64,000 nt of DNA, taken from NCBI GenBank assembly GCA_028751875.1, contig CM054155.1:10143755-10207754 (forward strand). The letters are read 5' to 3'. The notes beneath the pieces are model-generated. The model was not told the DNA's origin. It was given only the letters and a program-made list of their open reading frames with translations, and did not search any database. The translations under genes were made by a program, and so were the position numbers. Origin of the DNA: Rapana venosa (Eukaryota; Mollusca; Gastropoda; Neogastropoda; Muricidae). Below are positions 22,985-34,934 of this stretch, one piece after another (position 1 is the first letter of the stretch; the number at the start of each line of letters is the position of its first letter).

Positions 22985-23475
22985 ATAATAGGTATGGAGC
23001 ACTAATGATAATGAATGGAGCACTGACGATAATGTATGGAGCACTGATGATAATGTATGGAGCACTGATGATAATGTATGGAGTACTGATGATAATGTAT
23101 GGAGCACTGATGATAATGTATGATGATAATGAATGTATGGAGCACCTATGATAATGTATGGAGCACTGATGATAATGTATGGAGCACTGATGATAATGTA
23201 TGGAGCACTGATGATAATGTATGGAGTACTGATGATAATGTATAGAGTACTGATGATAATGTATGGAGCACTGATGATAGTGTATGGAACACTGACGATA
23301 ATGTATGGAGCACTGATGATAATGTATGGAGTACTGATGATAATGTATAGAGTACTGATGATAATGTATGGAACACTGACGATAATGTATGGAGTACTGG
23401 TGACAATGTATGGAGCACTGATGATAATGTTGATTACGGATGATAATAGGTATGGAGCACTGATGATAAGGTTTA
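22985..23475. repeat. 21-bp minisatellite, about 22 copies
   Basis: The unit is GATAATGTATGGAGCACTGAT with few substitutions (GCA/GTA/ACA variants). Because 21 is a multiple of three and the unit lacks in-frame stops in several frames, it yields the periodic peptides MIMYGAL on one strand and HTLSSVL on the other. There is no start context, splicing or composition support for translation, so I treat these as artefacts. Confidence 0.95.
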
Positions 23476-24618
23476 TAACTAGCTATAACATAAAAAAGTA
23501 AGCAAAAAAACCCCCAACCCTTTATTTCACCTACATTTGGCTGAGATAGATAATTTTACTCAGCTTAATAGCAAAGTGTATCTGCTTGGAAATATTTGGA
23601 TTGGAGTTCGTAAATATATTTAGTGCCGTTTTCATTCCAAGTAATTTACAGAAAGACATCTGTGTTTACAAAACTGAATGACGAACATGAACTTTTCAGT
23701 TAATTTTCACAGTGTACGGTTTCTGGAGCAACATCGACGACCTGCTCAGTTTTGTTTCCATGCTCTTGGTTTTCTGCAGCTAGCTTCAGCTGTGTTCAGA
23801 GTGGTCATGGTGCTTGAGAGTGCATACTTTGTACCTGCCTACTCTTTTGTGGTCATGGAACATATTGTGGTGGCATGCATTTTTTGCCATTGCTATCACA
23901 TACTATATACTATATACAAGTGATGTGTTTTTTAAACATCATAAAAGCGAATTATGCTCCAAAAAGTAAGCTGTCTGTGTTCCTTCGTCATTTTTTTCCC
24001 CTGCCTCTTTCTAAACATAAACTAGACGAAAGTCTAGAAGATACAAGGCTTTTTTTTATGATTTTGTTTTCTGTAAAAGGCCTCTCAGGGGAAAATGCTC
24101 AGAAAACTTGAAACGAAAGTGAATATCATGCAACACTGTGATGCTTGTTAGTTCACCCGAAGAACCAGACTTCTGATGAGAAGTGCAATGTTATATTCTA
24201 AGTTTTGAGTGTTGAAAGCTACACAGGTGAAACTGGGAAACCATTTGGAACCAGAGTAAAGAACATGCCAGTATCAACGAATCCTCCCAACTGAAGTCAA
24301 GTGTTGCACAGATTCAGGACATAAAGTATCCCCCCAAAAAAACCCATACAAATCTCAACCATTTAGACTCTTAGCTCAAGAAGGAATGAAAAAAAGCTTT
24401 AGGGGGCATGAAAGGAAATCTATCTCTGAGTAAAGCAACAGGATCTAAGCTATCAGCCATCTATCAATGTGGTGTCATGTGTGACAAGTCCAACGCAGGT
24501 GAATAAAACCACTAGAGGGAAGTTGTCTCCGCCACACTGCTTCATGAAAAATTCACTATAAGCACAACAGTTTGTGGAAGTAACTTCTTCTTCAGTGTTC
24601 ATAGGGTTTCAGCTTCAT
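23476..24618. other. no recognisable gene
   Basis: A 81-codon frame at 23678-23923 has no splice borders or family resemblance. Nothing else was supported. Confidence 0.45.
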
Positions 24619-24924
24619 ACTCAGTAATACAGGACGGGATAGCTCAGTGGTTGGAGCACTCGCTTTCCCCCAGCCAAGTTAAGCAGCGTTAAGGTGGTTA
24701 CCACTTGGATGGGTGACTGTTTGGGCACCTTGGCTTCAGTACAGTTTCCCCAGTTCACCCAGCTGTAAATGGGTACCTGCCCTCTTTAGGCTCAGGGAAG
24801 GTAAAGCAGCAAGGGAGAGGAGATGGGTGCCACCCTCAATATGCTGGCCCCTAGAGAAGTGAGGTCTCTGACGCCTCGCTTCCCTTGACCTTATAGGTTA
24901 TAGGACACCTTTTACTTAGTAATA
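24619..24924 (+). mobile_element. SINE-A copy with target-site duplication
   Basis: The head GGGATAGCTCAGTGGTTGG (tRNA A-box-like) leads into a 5S rRNA-like part, AAGTTAAGCAGCG..GGTTACC then ACTTGGATGGGTGACTG. The body ends in ACCTTATAGGTTATAGG. Flanks ACTCAGTAATA (24619-24629) and ACTTAGTAATA (24914-24924) are a target-site duplication with one mismatch. Confidence 0.9.
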
Positions 24925-26024
24925 ATGAAATTGGTGGCACTTCAGTTTTTTGGTCTCCCAAAGCTTCCTGCTACCAGAAGCGCATTCTCCCATCACTGAT
25001 GCAGGTGATCAGGACTGTAGAACATGCTCTAGGGTCATTAGGGCAGTTCTGCATGGGCAGTGTAGAGGGTGTGGCAGACTAAGGCAGTACAGACATGAGC
25101 GTATTCGGCAATGTTCGGGACACAGTTGGATGGATTTGTTATGAATATTGTTATGTGTTGTCATTATTGATCATCAGATGGTACCTGGAGGATGTTAAAT
25201 CATTTCTGGTGAAATGGAGGCAAGACACTGCAGATGAAGTCTGTTTATTCACTTTGAGATATTGCTGTATGTGACGAGAAAGAACAAAAGCTGTACAGGA
25301 AAATATTTTTCTGCTATTTTTGATGTGATGATGCTTTACTTGATTATCTTATTGATATTTTTGTTGTTGTCCCAGTGCTTGTGTAATGACATCGTTTATT
25401 GGATTTTTTAAAATCCCAGAGTATGATATCATCATATCATTATAATATCTGTTATCATTTATTGAGATCATGTATAGAGATGATATATCAGATTGCATAT
25501 AATTATATCCTCTCTCTCTAGTCACGAACTCAAACTTGTTTGTACAGTATCAAAAGGAATACGTGGTTTTTTTAACGCTCACTGTAAATTACAGTGTGGA
25601 TAAATCATACACAGAGAGATTTGAGAATCAGCTGAGGACAAACTCTACTCTTAAACAGCCAAACTCCACTCTTATACGGCCATACTCCACTCTTATTCAA
25701 CCATACTTCACCCATGACCCTCTGAACTCTGCCCCCTGTCCAGTTTTTTCCCCAAGGTTTCTCTCAGGCCAACCATGACATTTTTTTTCCAGGTTTCTGC
25801 ACAGATTTTGTGATTCAGTAACTGAGAGACATGTGGCTGCTAAAGCTACTACACAGCTGACGTCTGTTGATTTTGCTAAAAAGTTCTTGTCATGCCAGTG
25901 AACAACCAAGAACATTACACAGATGAGGTGACTAGAAGGTTCGCACCTACACTGAAAAAGGTGATGGAATCCAAAACATTTTTTTGCCTTCAACATAGTG
26001 TGTTTTATGTGAACAAAGAAAATA
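24925..26024. other. no recognisable gene
   Basis: A short ACTCCACTCTTA direct repeat occurs near 25645-25700. No coding exon was supported. Confidence 0.5.
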
Positions 26025-26745
26025 TACTATAATGTTTCTGTGAACAAAGAAAATATATATAATGTTTCTGTGAACAAAGAAAATCTATAATGTTTCTGTG
26101 AACAAAGAAAATCTATAATGTTTCTTTGAACAAAGACAAGATGTAATGTTTTTGTGAGCAAAGAAAATGTATGTTTCTGTGAACAAAGAAAAGGTATAAC
26201 GTTTCTGCGAACAAAGAAAAGATATAACGTTTCTGCGAACAAAGGGAAGGTATGTTTCTGCAAACAAACAAAAATAATATTTCTAAGAACAAAGAAAAGG
26301 TATCATGTTTCTGCGAACAAAGAAAAGGTATCATGTTTCTGCGAACAAAGAAAAGGTATGTTTCTGCGAACAAAGAAATGATATAATGTTTCTGCGAAAT
26401 GTTTCTGCGAACAAAGAAAAGGTATGTTTCTGCGAAATGTTTCTGCGAACAAAGAAAAGGTATAATGTTTCTGTGAACAAAGAAAATATGTAACGTTTCT
26501 GTGAACAAAGAAACTATGTAACGTTTCTGTGAACAAAGAAACTATGTAACGTTTCTGTGAACAAAGAAACTATGTAACGTTTCTGTGAACAAAGAAAATA
26601 TGTAACGTTTCTGTGAACAAAGAAACTATGTAACGTTTCTGTGAACAAAGAAACTATGTAACGTTTCTGTGAACAAAGAAAAGGTATAATGTCTCTGCGA
26701 ACAAAGAAAATATGTAACGTTTCTGTGAACAAAGAAAATAGTGTG
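26025..26745. repeat. minisatellite, unit about 28 bp, around 25 copies
   Basis: Unit GTAACGTTTCTGTGAACAAA then GAAACTAT, with earlier copies variant (GGTATAATGTTTCTGCG) and some truncated. The 3' part (26480-26690) is the most homogeneous, which suggests recent expansion from that side. Long open frames on both strands (up to 131 codons) come from the repeat. Confidence 0.95.
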
Positions 26746-28149
26746 GTGTATGGGATCATACAAAAGTGATGTCCCTGTACAGAAAGAGCTCTCCTGTCGT
26801 AAGCTTGTCCTGTCTGGAGTAAGGCCAAGAGAGCTACAGGAACTAGCTACAGGCGCAAATTCTTGTTTATCGATTATGGGTCTTGGGGAAGAGTTCCTTG
26901 ACTGGTAGCAAAGTTGTGTGTATCATCGCTTGTTGCGATGGCCATGCAGCAAGAAACTGATGATTGACACAGGAAAATTGTGTTTCCTTTCATGCTTATT
27001 ACTCTGCTACACTTGAGATTAAAATTCTCTCTCTGGGTCTCTGTCTGTCTGTCTCTCTTTTATTTTTACATTTTGTTTTTGTCTATTTTGTGAGGATTAC
27101 TTTTGATCAATTTTGGAAGAAACGATCATAACGATAATTATATACAAAATAGCCATACAGCTTATGATATGATGTCTTTTGTCATCTGCAAACAAGTCTG
27201 AAAAATGTTATCCACTCTGTTAACGTCTTAAAAAATAAATGTCCATAATCCACCAGATGGTAAAAAAAAATGTTGAGAAAAGTGTATCTATCCTGTGCAT
27301 ACAGGTCAGCAAATAAACTGATTTGAGGATTAGGCAAGTTCTTGGCTGTTTGATAAATCCTGGCCAAAATCCAACAGGTTCTGTTGACATTTGGACTTAT
27401 GTGTGATGTCATTAAGTCATTTCCTTGTCACCAACCAGATTAAAGGCGTTCAACGGAGCGAATTTGGTCAAACAGTAACTGACAATCATTGTTAAACTGC
27501 TTAGCACATTGCTTTGTCTCAATACAGACGAAAAGACTTCCAAAATAATGGTTATAAAAAATATCAAATAAATAAAAACTCAGTTGAGAGTGTGAGTACT
27601 TCCCTACCAAGTACAGTATGCAGTATTCCAATTCAATTCATTTCTTTTTGTTGTCCTCTGTTTAAAGGAAATTTGTTTTGCAGTGATTAAAACATATTTA
27701 AACAAGTAAAGACTACAGACATATTTAAAAATGAATGCATAGGATCAAAGGTAACATTTCTTAAATGCACACACATAAAACTATTAAAGGACATTTGTTC
27801 TACAGTGATTAAAAACATATCTAAACAACAAAGTTTCCAGACTAGAGGAGTTGTTGTGATCTCCATTGAGTGTGTGTGTGTGTGTGTGTCCACTTTAGGA
27901 CAACAGCCAGTTAAGGACCTAACACTATGACCTCAAAACCAGTAACATCAGAAGTCAAGTGCTCTGCATACTCTTTTGATTTCTGTTGTACAATGCCTCA
28001 CCTTGCTTTTCTCGATTTTGTGGTGTTGAGTGTTGAGATGACTAATTTGCTGCTTTGTTTGTTGAAATGTGTCCACTTTAGGAGATATTTCCAGACTTGT
28101 AGACATTTTGTTCTCATATCATTGTGTGGGGTTTTTGTTATCACTTTCA
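26746..28149. other. no recognisable gene
   Basis: Contains a TCTCTCTGTCTG run near 27030-27056, a short GT run near 27871-27888 and a repeated AAGGACATTTGTTCTACAG-like block at about 27665 and 27785. No gene found. Confidence 0.5.
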
Positions 28150-29270
28150 CTATTTAGAGATGTCTGTGTGTTTGTCTGTGTCTATGTCTGTGTTTGTGTG
28201 TGTCTATGTCTGTCTTTGTGTGTGTCTGTCTTTGTGTGTGTCTATGTGTATCTGTCTTTGTCTATGTCTGTCTGTGTGCTTGCCTGTGTTTTAAGTCTCT
28301 GTCTGTGTGTTTGCCTGTGTTTTAAGTCTCTGTGTGTTTGCTTGTGTTTGAAGTCTGTGTGTTTGCCTGTGTTTTAAGTCTGTGTGTTTGCCTGTGTTTG
28401 AAGTCTGTGTGTTTGCCTGTGTTTGAAGTCTGTGTGTTTGCCTGTGTTTTAAGTCTCTGCCTGTGTGTCTCTGCCTGAGTGTTTGCCTGTTTTTTAAGTC
28501 TGTGTGTTTGCCTGTGTTTTAAGTTTGTGTGTTTGCCTGTGTTTTAAGTCTGTGTGTTTGCCCGTGTTTGAAGTCTCTGTCTGTGTTTGAAGTCTCTGCC
28601 TGTGTGTTTGCCTGTGTTTGAAGTCTCTGCCTGTGTGTTTGCCTGTGTTTGAAGTCTGTGTGTTTGCCTGTGTCTCTGTGTTTTAAGTCTCTGCCTGTGT
28701 GTTTGCCTGTGTTTTAAGTCTCTGTCTGTGTGTTTGCCTGTGTTTGAAGTCTGTGTGTTTGCCTGTGTCTCTGTGTTTTAAGTCTCTGTCTGTGTGTTTG
28801 CCTGTGTTTGAAGTCTCTGCCTGTGTGTTTGCCTGTGTTTTAAGTCTCTGTGTGTTTGCCTGTGTTTGAAGTCTCTGCCTGTGTGTTTGCCTGTGTTTGA
28901 AGTCTCTGTCTGTGTGTTTGCCTGTGTTTGAAGTCTCTGCCTGTGTGTTTGCCTGTGTTTTAAGTCTCTGTCTGTGTGTTTGCCTGTGTTTGAAGTCCTC
29001 CTGTGTGTTTGCCTGTGTTTAAGTCTCTGGGGCCTGGCCTTGTGTTTGCCTGTGTTTGAAGTCTCTGCCTGTGTGTTTGCCTGTGTTTTAAGTCTGTCTG
29101 TGTGTTTGCCTGTGTTTTAAGTCTCTATCTGTGTGTTTGCCCGTGTTTAAAGTCTGTCTGTGTGTTTGCCTGTGTCTCTGTGTTTTAAGTCTCTGTCTGT
29201 GTGTTTGCCTGTGTCTCTGTGTTTTAAGTCTCTGTCTGTGTTTTAAGTCTCTGTCTCTGTGTGCTTGAAC
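28150..29270. repeat. 1.1 kb minisatellite of GTGTGTTTGCCTGTGTTTTAA-type units
   Basis: About 40 copies of a 24-32 bp unit, TGTGTGTTTGCCTGTGTTT with (G/T)AAGTCTCTG and (C/T)CTG. Length variants come from presence or absence of a CTCTGTCTG block and produce a higher-order pattern. The plus strand is G/T-rich and the minus strand nearly C-and-A only. Confidence 0.95.
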
Positions 29271-30129
29271 GGAGGACCAACATCAACAAAACGTTTTGAT
29301 ATTTTTGTTTATTGCTGTTAACATCTTTTAAAAAAAAAAAAATTCTGTTGAGATGCGTTTATGATTGAGTTTAATGGAGTATTGTATCTCATGATTGGTA
29401 TTATTTTGTTCAGCAGTGACCAATTTTCAATATCAGATGTTTTGTATCTGAGCATCACCTTTTTGTAGTGATCTTTGGAATGATGGTGTATGGGATAGTA
29501 ACGTTGTTGAAACTGTGTTACATGTAGTTATGTTGTCTCGTTACATTTCCTTTTATGTCCTCTCTTCACAGGAAAAAAGAAAGTCAGCATATTTTTTGTA
29601 AGAGCATAAACTTTGATGTACCATTTGATATGTCTGAGTAACTGTTACAAACTGTTTAGTTTTGATTGCTTTACGGAACTTGAATACACAAGAGATAATG
29701 ACAGCAGTGATGTGATTCTTACCGGTCATTGAATTAGCCTATTTTAGCTAATCTGTTTACTGTGTGTATACCAGTGTGTACTTTAGTACAGTGTAGCAAT
29801 GCATGAAAGATCAAATTCAGAACTTCTCTGTTATTTTAGTGTGTTCTTCCATTTTCTGTCTCTGCATATTCCCCCCATACAAGCGTCATCTGTCGGTCTG
29901 TCTGTCTTTTTCCTCTGTGGTCTGTATATCTGTGTGTGTGCGAGGATTCCTTATGCTAACAGCAGCATCTGATCTTATATCTTACGAACAGCAGTACAAA
30001 TAAAGCACCTTGCATTGCAGCACTTTGTGTATTCATCGCAAATTATGAGCTTTGTAAACTGAGCACTAAATCAGTTGTGAAGATGGGATTATTTGGAACA
30101 AAAGAGGCTTTTTATTGTGGAACATGATA
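29271..30129. other. no recognisable gene
   Basis: AT-rich spacer with an A run at about 29329-29342. Confidence 0.5.
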
Positions 30130-30500
30130 ATTAGTTTAGTCGAGTGGTTAAGACCGTTCAACTTCAATCCCATGGTTCCATGAAGTCCTGGGTTCAAATC
30201 TCAGCGGCTTCTGGTGAGTTAAAAGATGGGTTTTTTTTAGGGTTTTTTTACAATCTCCCAGGTCAATTTCTAGTGCGGACCTGCCAGTGCCTTGGATTCC
30301 CTTTGTGTATATACACATGCAAAAGATCAAATTAAAGATCCCATAATTCATGTCAGCGTTTCGTGGGTTACAAAAACACAAACATATCCAACATACATCC
30401 CCAAAGTCAGAATGCGGCTACCTTCATGGTGGGCGAAACAGTCGCATACGCAAAATTTCACCACTGGCGAATCTCGGAGCTCTAGCCTAGAAGCCAAAAA
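30130..30500 (+). mobile_element. SINE-C copy, tRNA-derived
   Basis: Head GTCGAGTGGTTAAGACCG with B-box-like CTGGGTTCAAATCTC. The body follows the family consensus through CCCAGGTCAATTTC, CACATGCAAAAGATCAAAT, TCATGTCAGCG and AGAATGCGGCTACCTTC to ACCACTGGCGAATCTCGGAG. It is a good reference copy for the complete family. Confidence 0.85.
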
Positions 30501-30619
30501 ACATTATGGCACACAAAAATTTGTCTCTTTGTTGTCTCATAAGTGAATGTATACTACTGCCGTGTATAGACTAAACTCTGAGCAGACATCTGTGGTTTTC
30601 ATAAAGATCTGTCTGATTC

Positions 30620-30775
30620 AGGTATCTCTCGCTTCTCTGCGTTCCCTTACCAGGTAGGATGGATGTGTTGCACCTGGTCTTCTCCTGTGCTTGTAATCTT
30701 GCAGGGAGTCTGCCTGCTGGCCTCAGCTGACACATTACAACTTCAGAGCAGCTCAATTTTGTACAGGATGCATGC
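30620..30775. repeat. dispersed repeat, second copy at 59350-59480
   Basis: Shares CACCTGTGCTTGTCACTCTGC-like sequence, GGAGACCTGCCTGCT and CAGAGCAGCTCA with 59350-59480, same orientation. Family unknown. Confidence 0.6.
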
Positions 30776-31015
30776 TGGGTATGTTTACATTTCTGTAACC
30801 CACTAAATGCTGATATGAATTATGGGATCTTGAATGTGCACGCTTGATCTTCTGCAGTACAGTGCAGTATTGTACTCTCTACACTTGGCGGTCTATGCAG
30901 CTCAAACACTAATGACTTGTTAAGCATACGTAAGTATACAGGAATCCATAACTACTGGTCAGAAACAAAGTTTTCAGTGATGTGTGGATTTGATTTCCAT
31001 TTTTGGCACTCACTC

Positions 31016-31016
31016 T

Positions 31017-31069
<53 letters not shown>

Positions 31070-31082
31070 CTCTCTCTCTCTG
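31016..31082. repeat. (AC)n(TC)n microsatellite
   Basis: About 48 bp of AC followed by 16 bp of TC. Confidence 0.98.
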
Positions 31083-31961
31083 AAACATAAGACACAAATA
31101 CTATTCACATTCATAGTACCAAATTTATCTGACCAATTTTGTTTCATTATTTTACAATTCAACCAATAAAAACAGAGTAGCAACAGCAAAACCAACCAAA
31201 AAACCCCAGCCCCCAAAACGCCAGAAACTCACTTTAAACAAAGAGTGTCCCTCAAATACCACATCACCCAAGATGTACCTCTGCAGAAGGTATACTTCAC
31301 TTCACCCCCAAGTCATTGTCACCCCAAAAAACAGATACACATAATTATATACAAGCAAACAATAAGTAAAAACGATATGTACATGCTACTGGACTCATAC
31401 TAGTCACTAAAAATTCACTGTAAAAAATCACAGGCGATCTCAGTTGATCAGAAATTACTTCACACGTAGGAAAACCTTCATCTCCTGCTATTCAGTTTAA
31501 AAAAACCAAAAAACTCTTCAAGTTAAACAACAAATGTTTACTTTCTTTCCAACTAATTCAATGAGGAAAAGTTTTAAAAAAACCAAAAGAAAAATGAAAT
31601 AAATAAAAAGTATTCATGCCCATTTTTTTCTTTCTTTTTGAAGTCACTTTCTTACTTCTTTTTCTCTTCTCTCCCCTCCCCCCCCCCCCCCCTTTTGAAA
31701 TCAAAATAAGAATTTTTTTTTCAAAGAATGTTTCTCTTAAAAACAGAGGGGGAAAAAAGTCAGAACTGGAATGCCTTCAAATGAAGCAGGCTTCTTTCTA
31801 AATCTGAGGAGAGAGGAAGCAACAGTAACTTATGTGTTCAACAAGAAGACCTCACACACAAACGCACACACACAAACCACAACTGATAAGGAGTATTCCA
31901 AAAAATTCAACCTGCCATCCCTTCAAAACGGAGAATGACCTTTACTCATTTCATCCTGTGG
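31083..31961. other. no recognisable gene
   Basis: A-rich sequence with a poly-C run at about 31677-31692. No exon was supported. Confidence 0.5.
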
Positions 31962-32020
31962 CACGAGTCCCTCGTGACTTACTCGTCGTTTACAAGAGAC
32001 CGCAGAACGAGGGACTCGTG
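31962..32020. repeat. perfect 14-bp inverted repeat, 31-nt loop
   Basis: CACGAGTCCCTCGT at 31962-31975 is the exact reverse complement of 32007-32020. It could form a stem-loop in RNA or a cruciform in DNA. There is no T run after it and this is a eukaryote, so it is not called a terminator. Confidence 0.8.
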
Positions 32021-32344
32021 TCTTGAACATTACTTTTGTTTTTGATGAATAGTTTCAGTTAGCCTTGCTAATAATTCCTTTTATATAAAGTCAGATTACT
32101 CTTGGTTCTTCCTGTGCCACGTGTCAACTGTTGTGGTCCAACAATCCATTGAGAAACAAAAGTTTAATGAATATTTTTCTGACCTCACCCTCTTTCAGCA
32201 GTGACGGCTTGAAATTTACTTGGTCTGGAGAATGAGATTGTTCAATTTTATGTGGGACCAAGAGGGTTAACAGGATTGGAGATTTCTTCAATGTGTAGAT
32301 TTATTTTGTTCCTCAGCTAGATGTCCAAGATTCTTCATTACGGC

Positions 32345-32425
32345 AACAGTGAGATTTTGCGTATGTAACCTGTTTTTGCCCACCGTTTAGGTAGCCACAT
32401 TCTAACTTCAGGGATAGTATCAAAT
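32345..32425 (-). mobile_element. SINE-C tail remnant
   Basis: On the minus strand: GAAGTTAGAATGTGGCTACC, then a GGTGGGCAAAAAC-like block and ACGCAAAATCTCAC. Confidence 0.6.
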
Positions 32426-33004
32426 AACTGCGCAAAAGCAAGCATTACTGCATGACACCACATATAGTGACAGCCAGTGTTTGAAGCTGTATGGCATCCC
32501 CACGACCACACTTGGTAACGGGTGTGATCGCCGCCGTGTTTGGGTTCCTAGTATCACGTCAGCTTCATCACATTTGGCATCGCATTTCTTTCACAAGTTT
32601 GAGAGCGGTATTACAATGACGATTAATTTTATTGTTGCAAGTTTTAAGCTTTTGAGAAAAGTCTTGGTTGAAATGTTTTGTTCTGAACACTTTCTGAAAG
32701 GTGCCTGCCTAATGTGTGGCTTAGATTCCCTCTCCATCTTCCACTTCACAAGAGTTGAGTTAAATATCATAAATTTTACATTCTACAAACCACTGCTTTG
32801 TCGGACTAAGCCACTAAAACAAAACAAAAAAGGTCACGCTTAAAAAGATTGAGCTAAGGTCACTAATCAAAAAAGAAAATCTCATTTTATGAAAGACAAA
32901 AATGCTGAATAGTTGTTCATGTTTAGTAGTGTTTTGTGTGAGTGTGTGTCAATATAAATTTAATATATGTTAATTTTAATTCTAACTCTTTGTGGATGGT
33001 TGCA
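32426..33004. other. no recognisable gene
   Basis: A 120-codon frame at 32481-32843 lacks splice sites, domain resemblance or coding-like composition, so it is not annotated. Confidence 0.4.
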
Positions 33005-33107
33005 CATGTGTAAATGATTTGAATGCAAGCGCTTCAGTTTGTTTGCTTTACAAGATTCAGCGTTATATAAAAACCTTACATTTTCATTATTATTATTATT
33101 AGTGCTT
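33005..33107 (+). mobile_element. LINE 3' tail remnant
   Basis: GAATGCAAGCGCTTCAG, then TTTACAAGATTCAGCGTTAT and ATTATTATTATTAG, matching the other tail copies. Confidence 0.75.
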
Positions 33108-33312
33108 GTTTGGCTGCACTCAACAGATAGAGGCTGATCATTCTTGCAATTTGGCTGCACTCAACAGATAGAAGCCGATCACTCTTGCAATTTGGCTGCA
33201 CTCAACAGATAGAAGTCGATCACTCTTGCAATTTGGCTGCACTCAACAGATAGAAGTCGATCACTCTTGCAATTTGGCTGCACTCAACAGATGGAGGCTG
33301 ATCATTTTTGCA
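33108..33312. repeat. 41-bp unit, five head-to-tail copies
   Basis: TTTGGCTGCACTCAACAGAT, then AGAAGTCGATCACTCTTGCAA. The middle copies are nearly identical and the outer ones diverge at a few positions. The array directly abuts the LINE tail. Confidence 0.95.
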
Positions 33313-33784
33313 GTACTTTGCTTATGCTTCCCTCAAAACCAGTAAGTTCTGGATTTCTGATTACCACAAATACTTTTCAATGTTAAATTTCAATTTTCCT
33401 TTTCAATGTTAAAAAATAATACATTCACACTGTACATGAGTCAGAAAGACCATAAAATAAGGAAAAAATTGTAAAAAAAATCTGTCAATATATGTTTTGA
33501 CCAACTATGGATTCCATATCAAAAAAGGCAAGTGAAAAAATAACGCATACAGAGAGTATACATATATATAAAAGAAGACAAACACCACGGCATACATACA
33601 AACCCTAAAACACTCCACTTCATTAAAATATTCCCACGCTTGCAATGATTTACATACATCACAGCTTGTACATAATACTACACAGAGACATACCTGCATG
33701 CACACACACACACATCTACTGCATGTGGTTTCCCTATTTCCCCAAGGTGTCACAGTGATGAGTATATTCCATTTTAAAATTTTG
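33313..33784. other. no recognisable gene
   Basis: AT-rich spacer; a short CA run lies at about 33700-33712. Confidence 0.5.
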
Positions 33785-33925
33785 TATTTTATTTATTCTT
33801 TTATTTCAATGACAATGGAATAAGAACTCACGTGCTTTTTTTTTTTACATCCAGTCCCTGTGTGTATGCAGTTTTGTAAGTTTTGTCATCCGTTCCCACT
33901 GGCACACGATGGCCTACTTTTCCAA
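33785..33925 (-). mobile_element. SINE-B 3' fragment
   Basis: Minus strand carries AAGTAGGCCATCGTGTGCC, GGAACGGATGACAAAAC, CATACACACAGGGACTGGAT and ATTCCATTGTCATTGAAATA, as in complete SINE-B copies. Confidence 0.75.
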
Positions 33926-34565
33926 TGATGCTGGCTACATTCTGACCGGCACTGCCGCTACTGCCTGAGTACAGCACACTACCTGTGGCCCGCCCATGTA
34001 TGAAGAAAAACAAGATTCCTTTACCATGGCTGAAGTCACTTTCTGTGCCAGGTATTGGGATGCCTGCCTCCAGAGGTATTCTTCACACCAGGTGAGGAGG
34101 ACACGTAAAAAGAAACAAACCCATTGAATACTTTAACAAAGGGGGGGGGGAAATCATATCTGCAGGACAGTTGTGTACCGGAAAAAAGCTAACTCTTGTC
34201 AGTCATATATATAAATATAATTATAAATATAGTTGAAGAGTTAGCAATCGAATTTCACAGGACCGCGCTATCTCTTGTCGGCATACACGAAGTGGAAACG
34301 TTAGCCATCAGCTTCACTGTCGGTTGTGTCTCCTTTACCTCCCACACCCACCCGCCTTTCTTCCACCTTGTATTTATCGACAAACATGTTGCCACGCTAT
34401 TCCTGCAGCTGCTCAAATGCCCTGACACACGAGGCAACAGAGACATGGCCGCGTCAGCCTGTTGGCACCACCGCTGATTTTCTCTGACCCGTCTACCCCT
34501 CCCCTGTCAACACTGTGCCTAGACACTGAAACCAGGACAAACCACCTGTACTGCCATCAACGTGT

Positions 34566-34715
34566 TTTTGACTTGCCTTGACTTGACTTGCCTTGCCTTG
34601 CCTTGCCTTGCCTTGACTTGCCTTGCCTTGACTTGACTTGCCCTGACTTGCCTTGACTTGCCTTGCCTTGCCCTGACTTGCCTTGCCTTGCCCTGACTTG
34701 CCTTGACTTGACTCG
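34566..34715. repeat. minisatellite of CTTGCCTTGA pentamer/decamer units
   Basis: Alternating CTTGC and CTTGA pentamers (CCTTGACTTGCCTTGCC). It lies downstream of the SPPL2 stop codon, possibly in its 3' UTR or 3' flank. Confidence 0.95.
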
Positions 34716-34934
34716 ACTCCCCCTCCACCCCAGTTTACAGTTCACCTCCACCCTGAACAAGGTGTCATCCTCATCAGTAGCCAGCCACCCCTCTCCCTCT
34801 CTCCACTGCTGTTTATAGTCTCACTTTGTCTTTCCTTGTATGTACCGGCGAAGGGAGAAGATAATTTCAAGATATGTCACTCTAAATTTCTGTTTCAGTC
34901 AATAAAAAAACCATTTCTGCTGCACCTCACCTCC

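Noticed and set aside
32481..32843. 120-codon plus-strand open frame
   Set aside because: No splice borders, domain resemblance or coding-like composition.
33108..33312. CRISPR-like direct repeats
   Set aside because: Units are contiguous without unique spacers, in a eukaryotic context. The same holds for 26025-26745 and 21308-21665.
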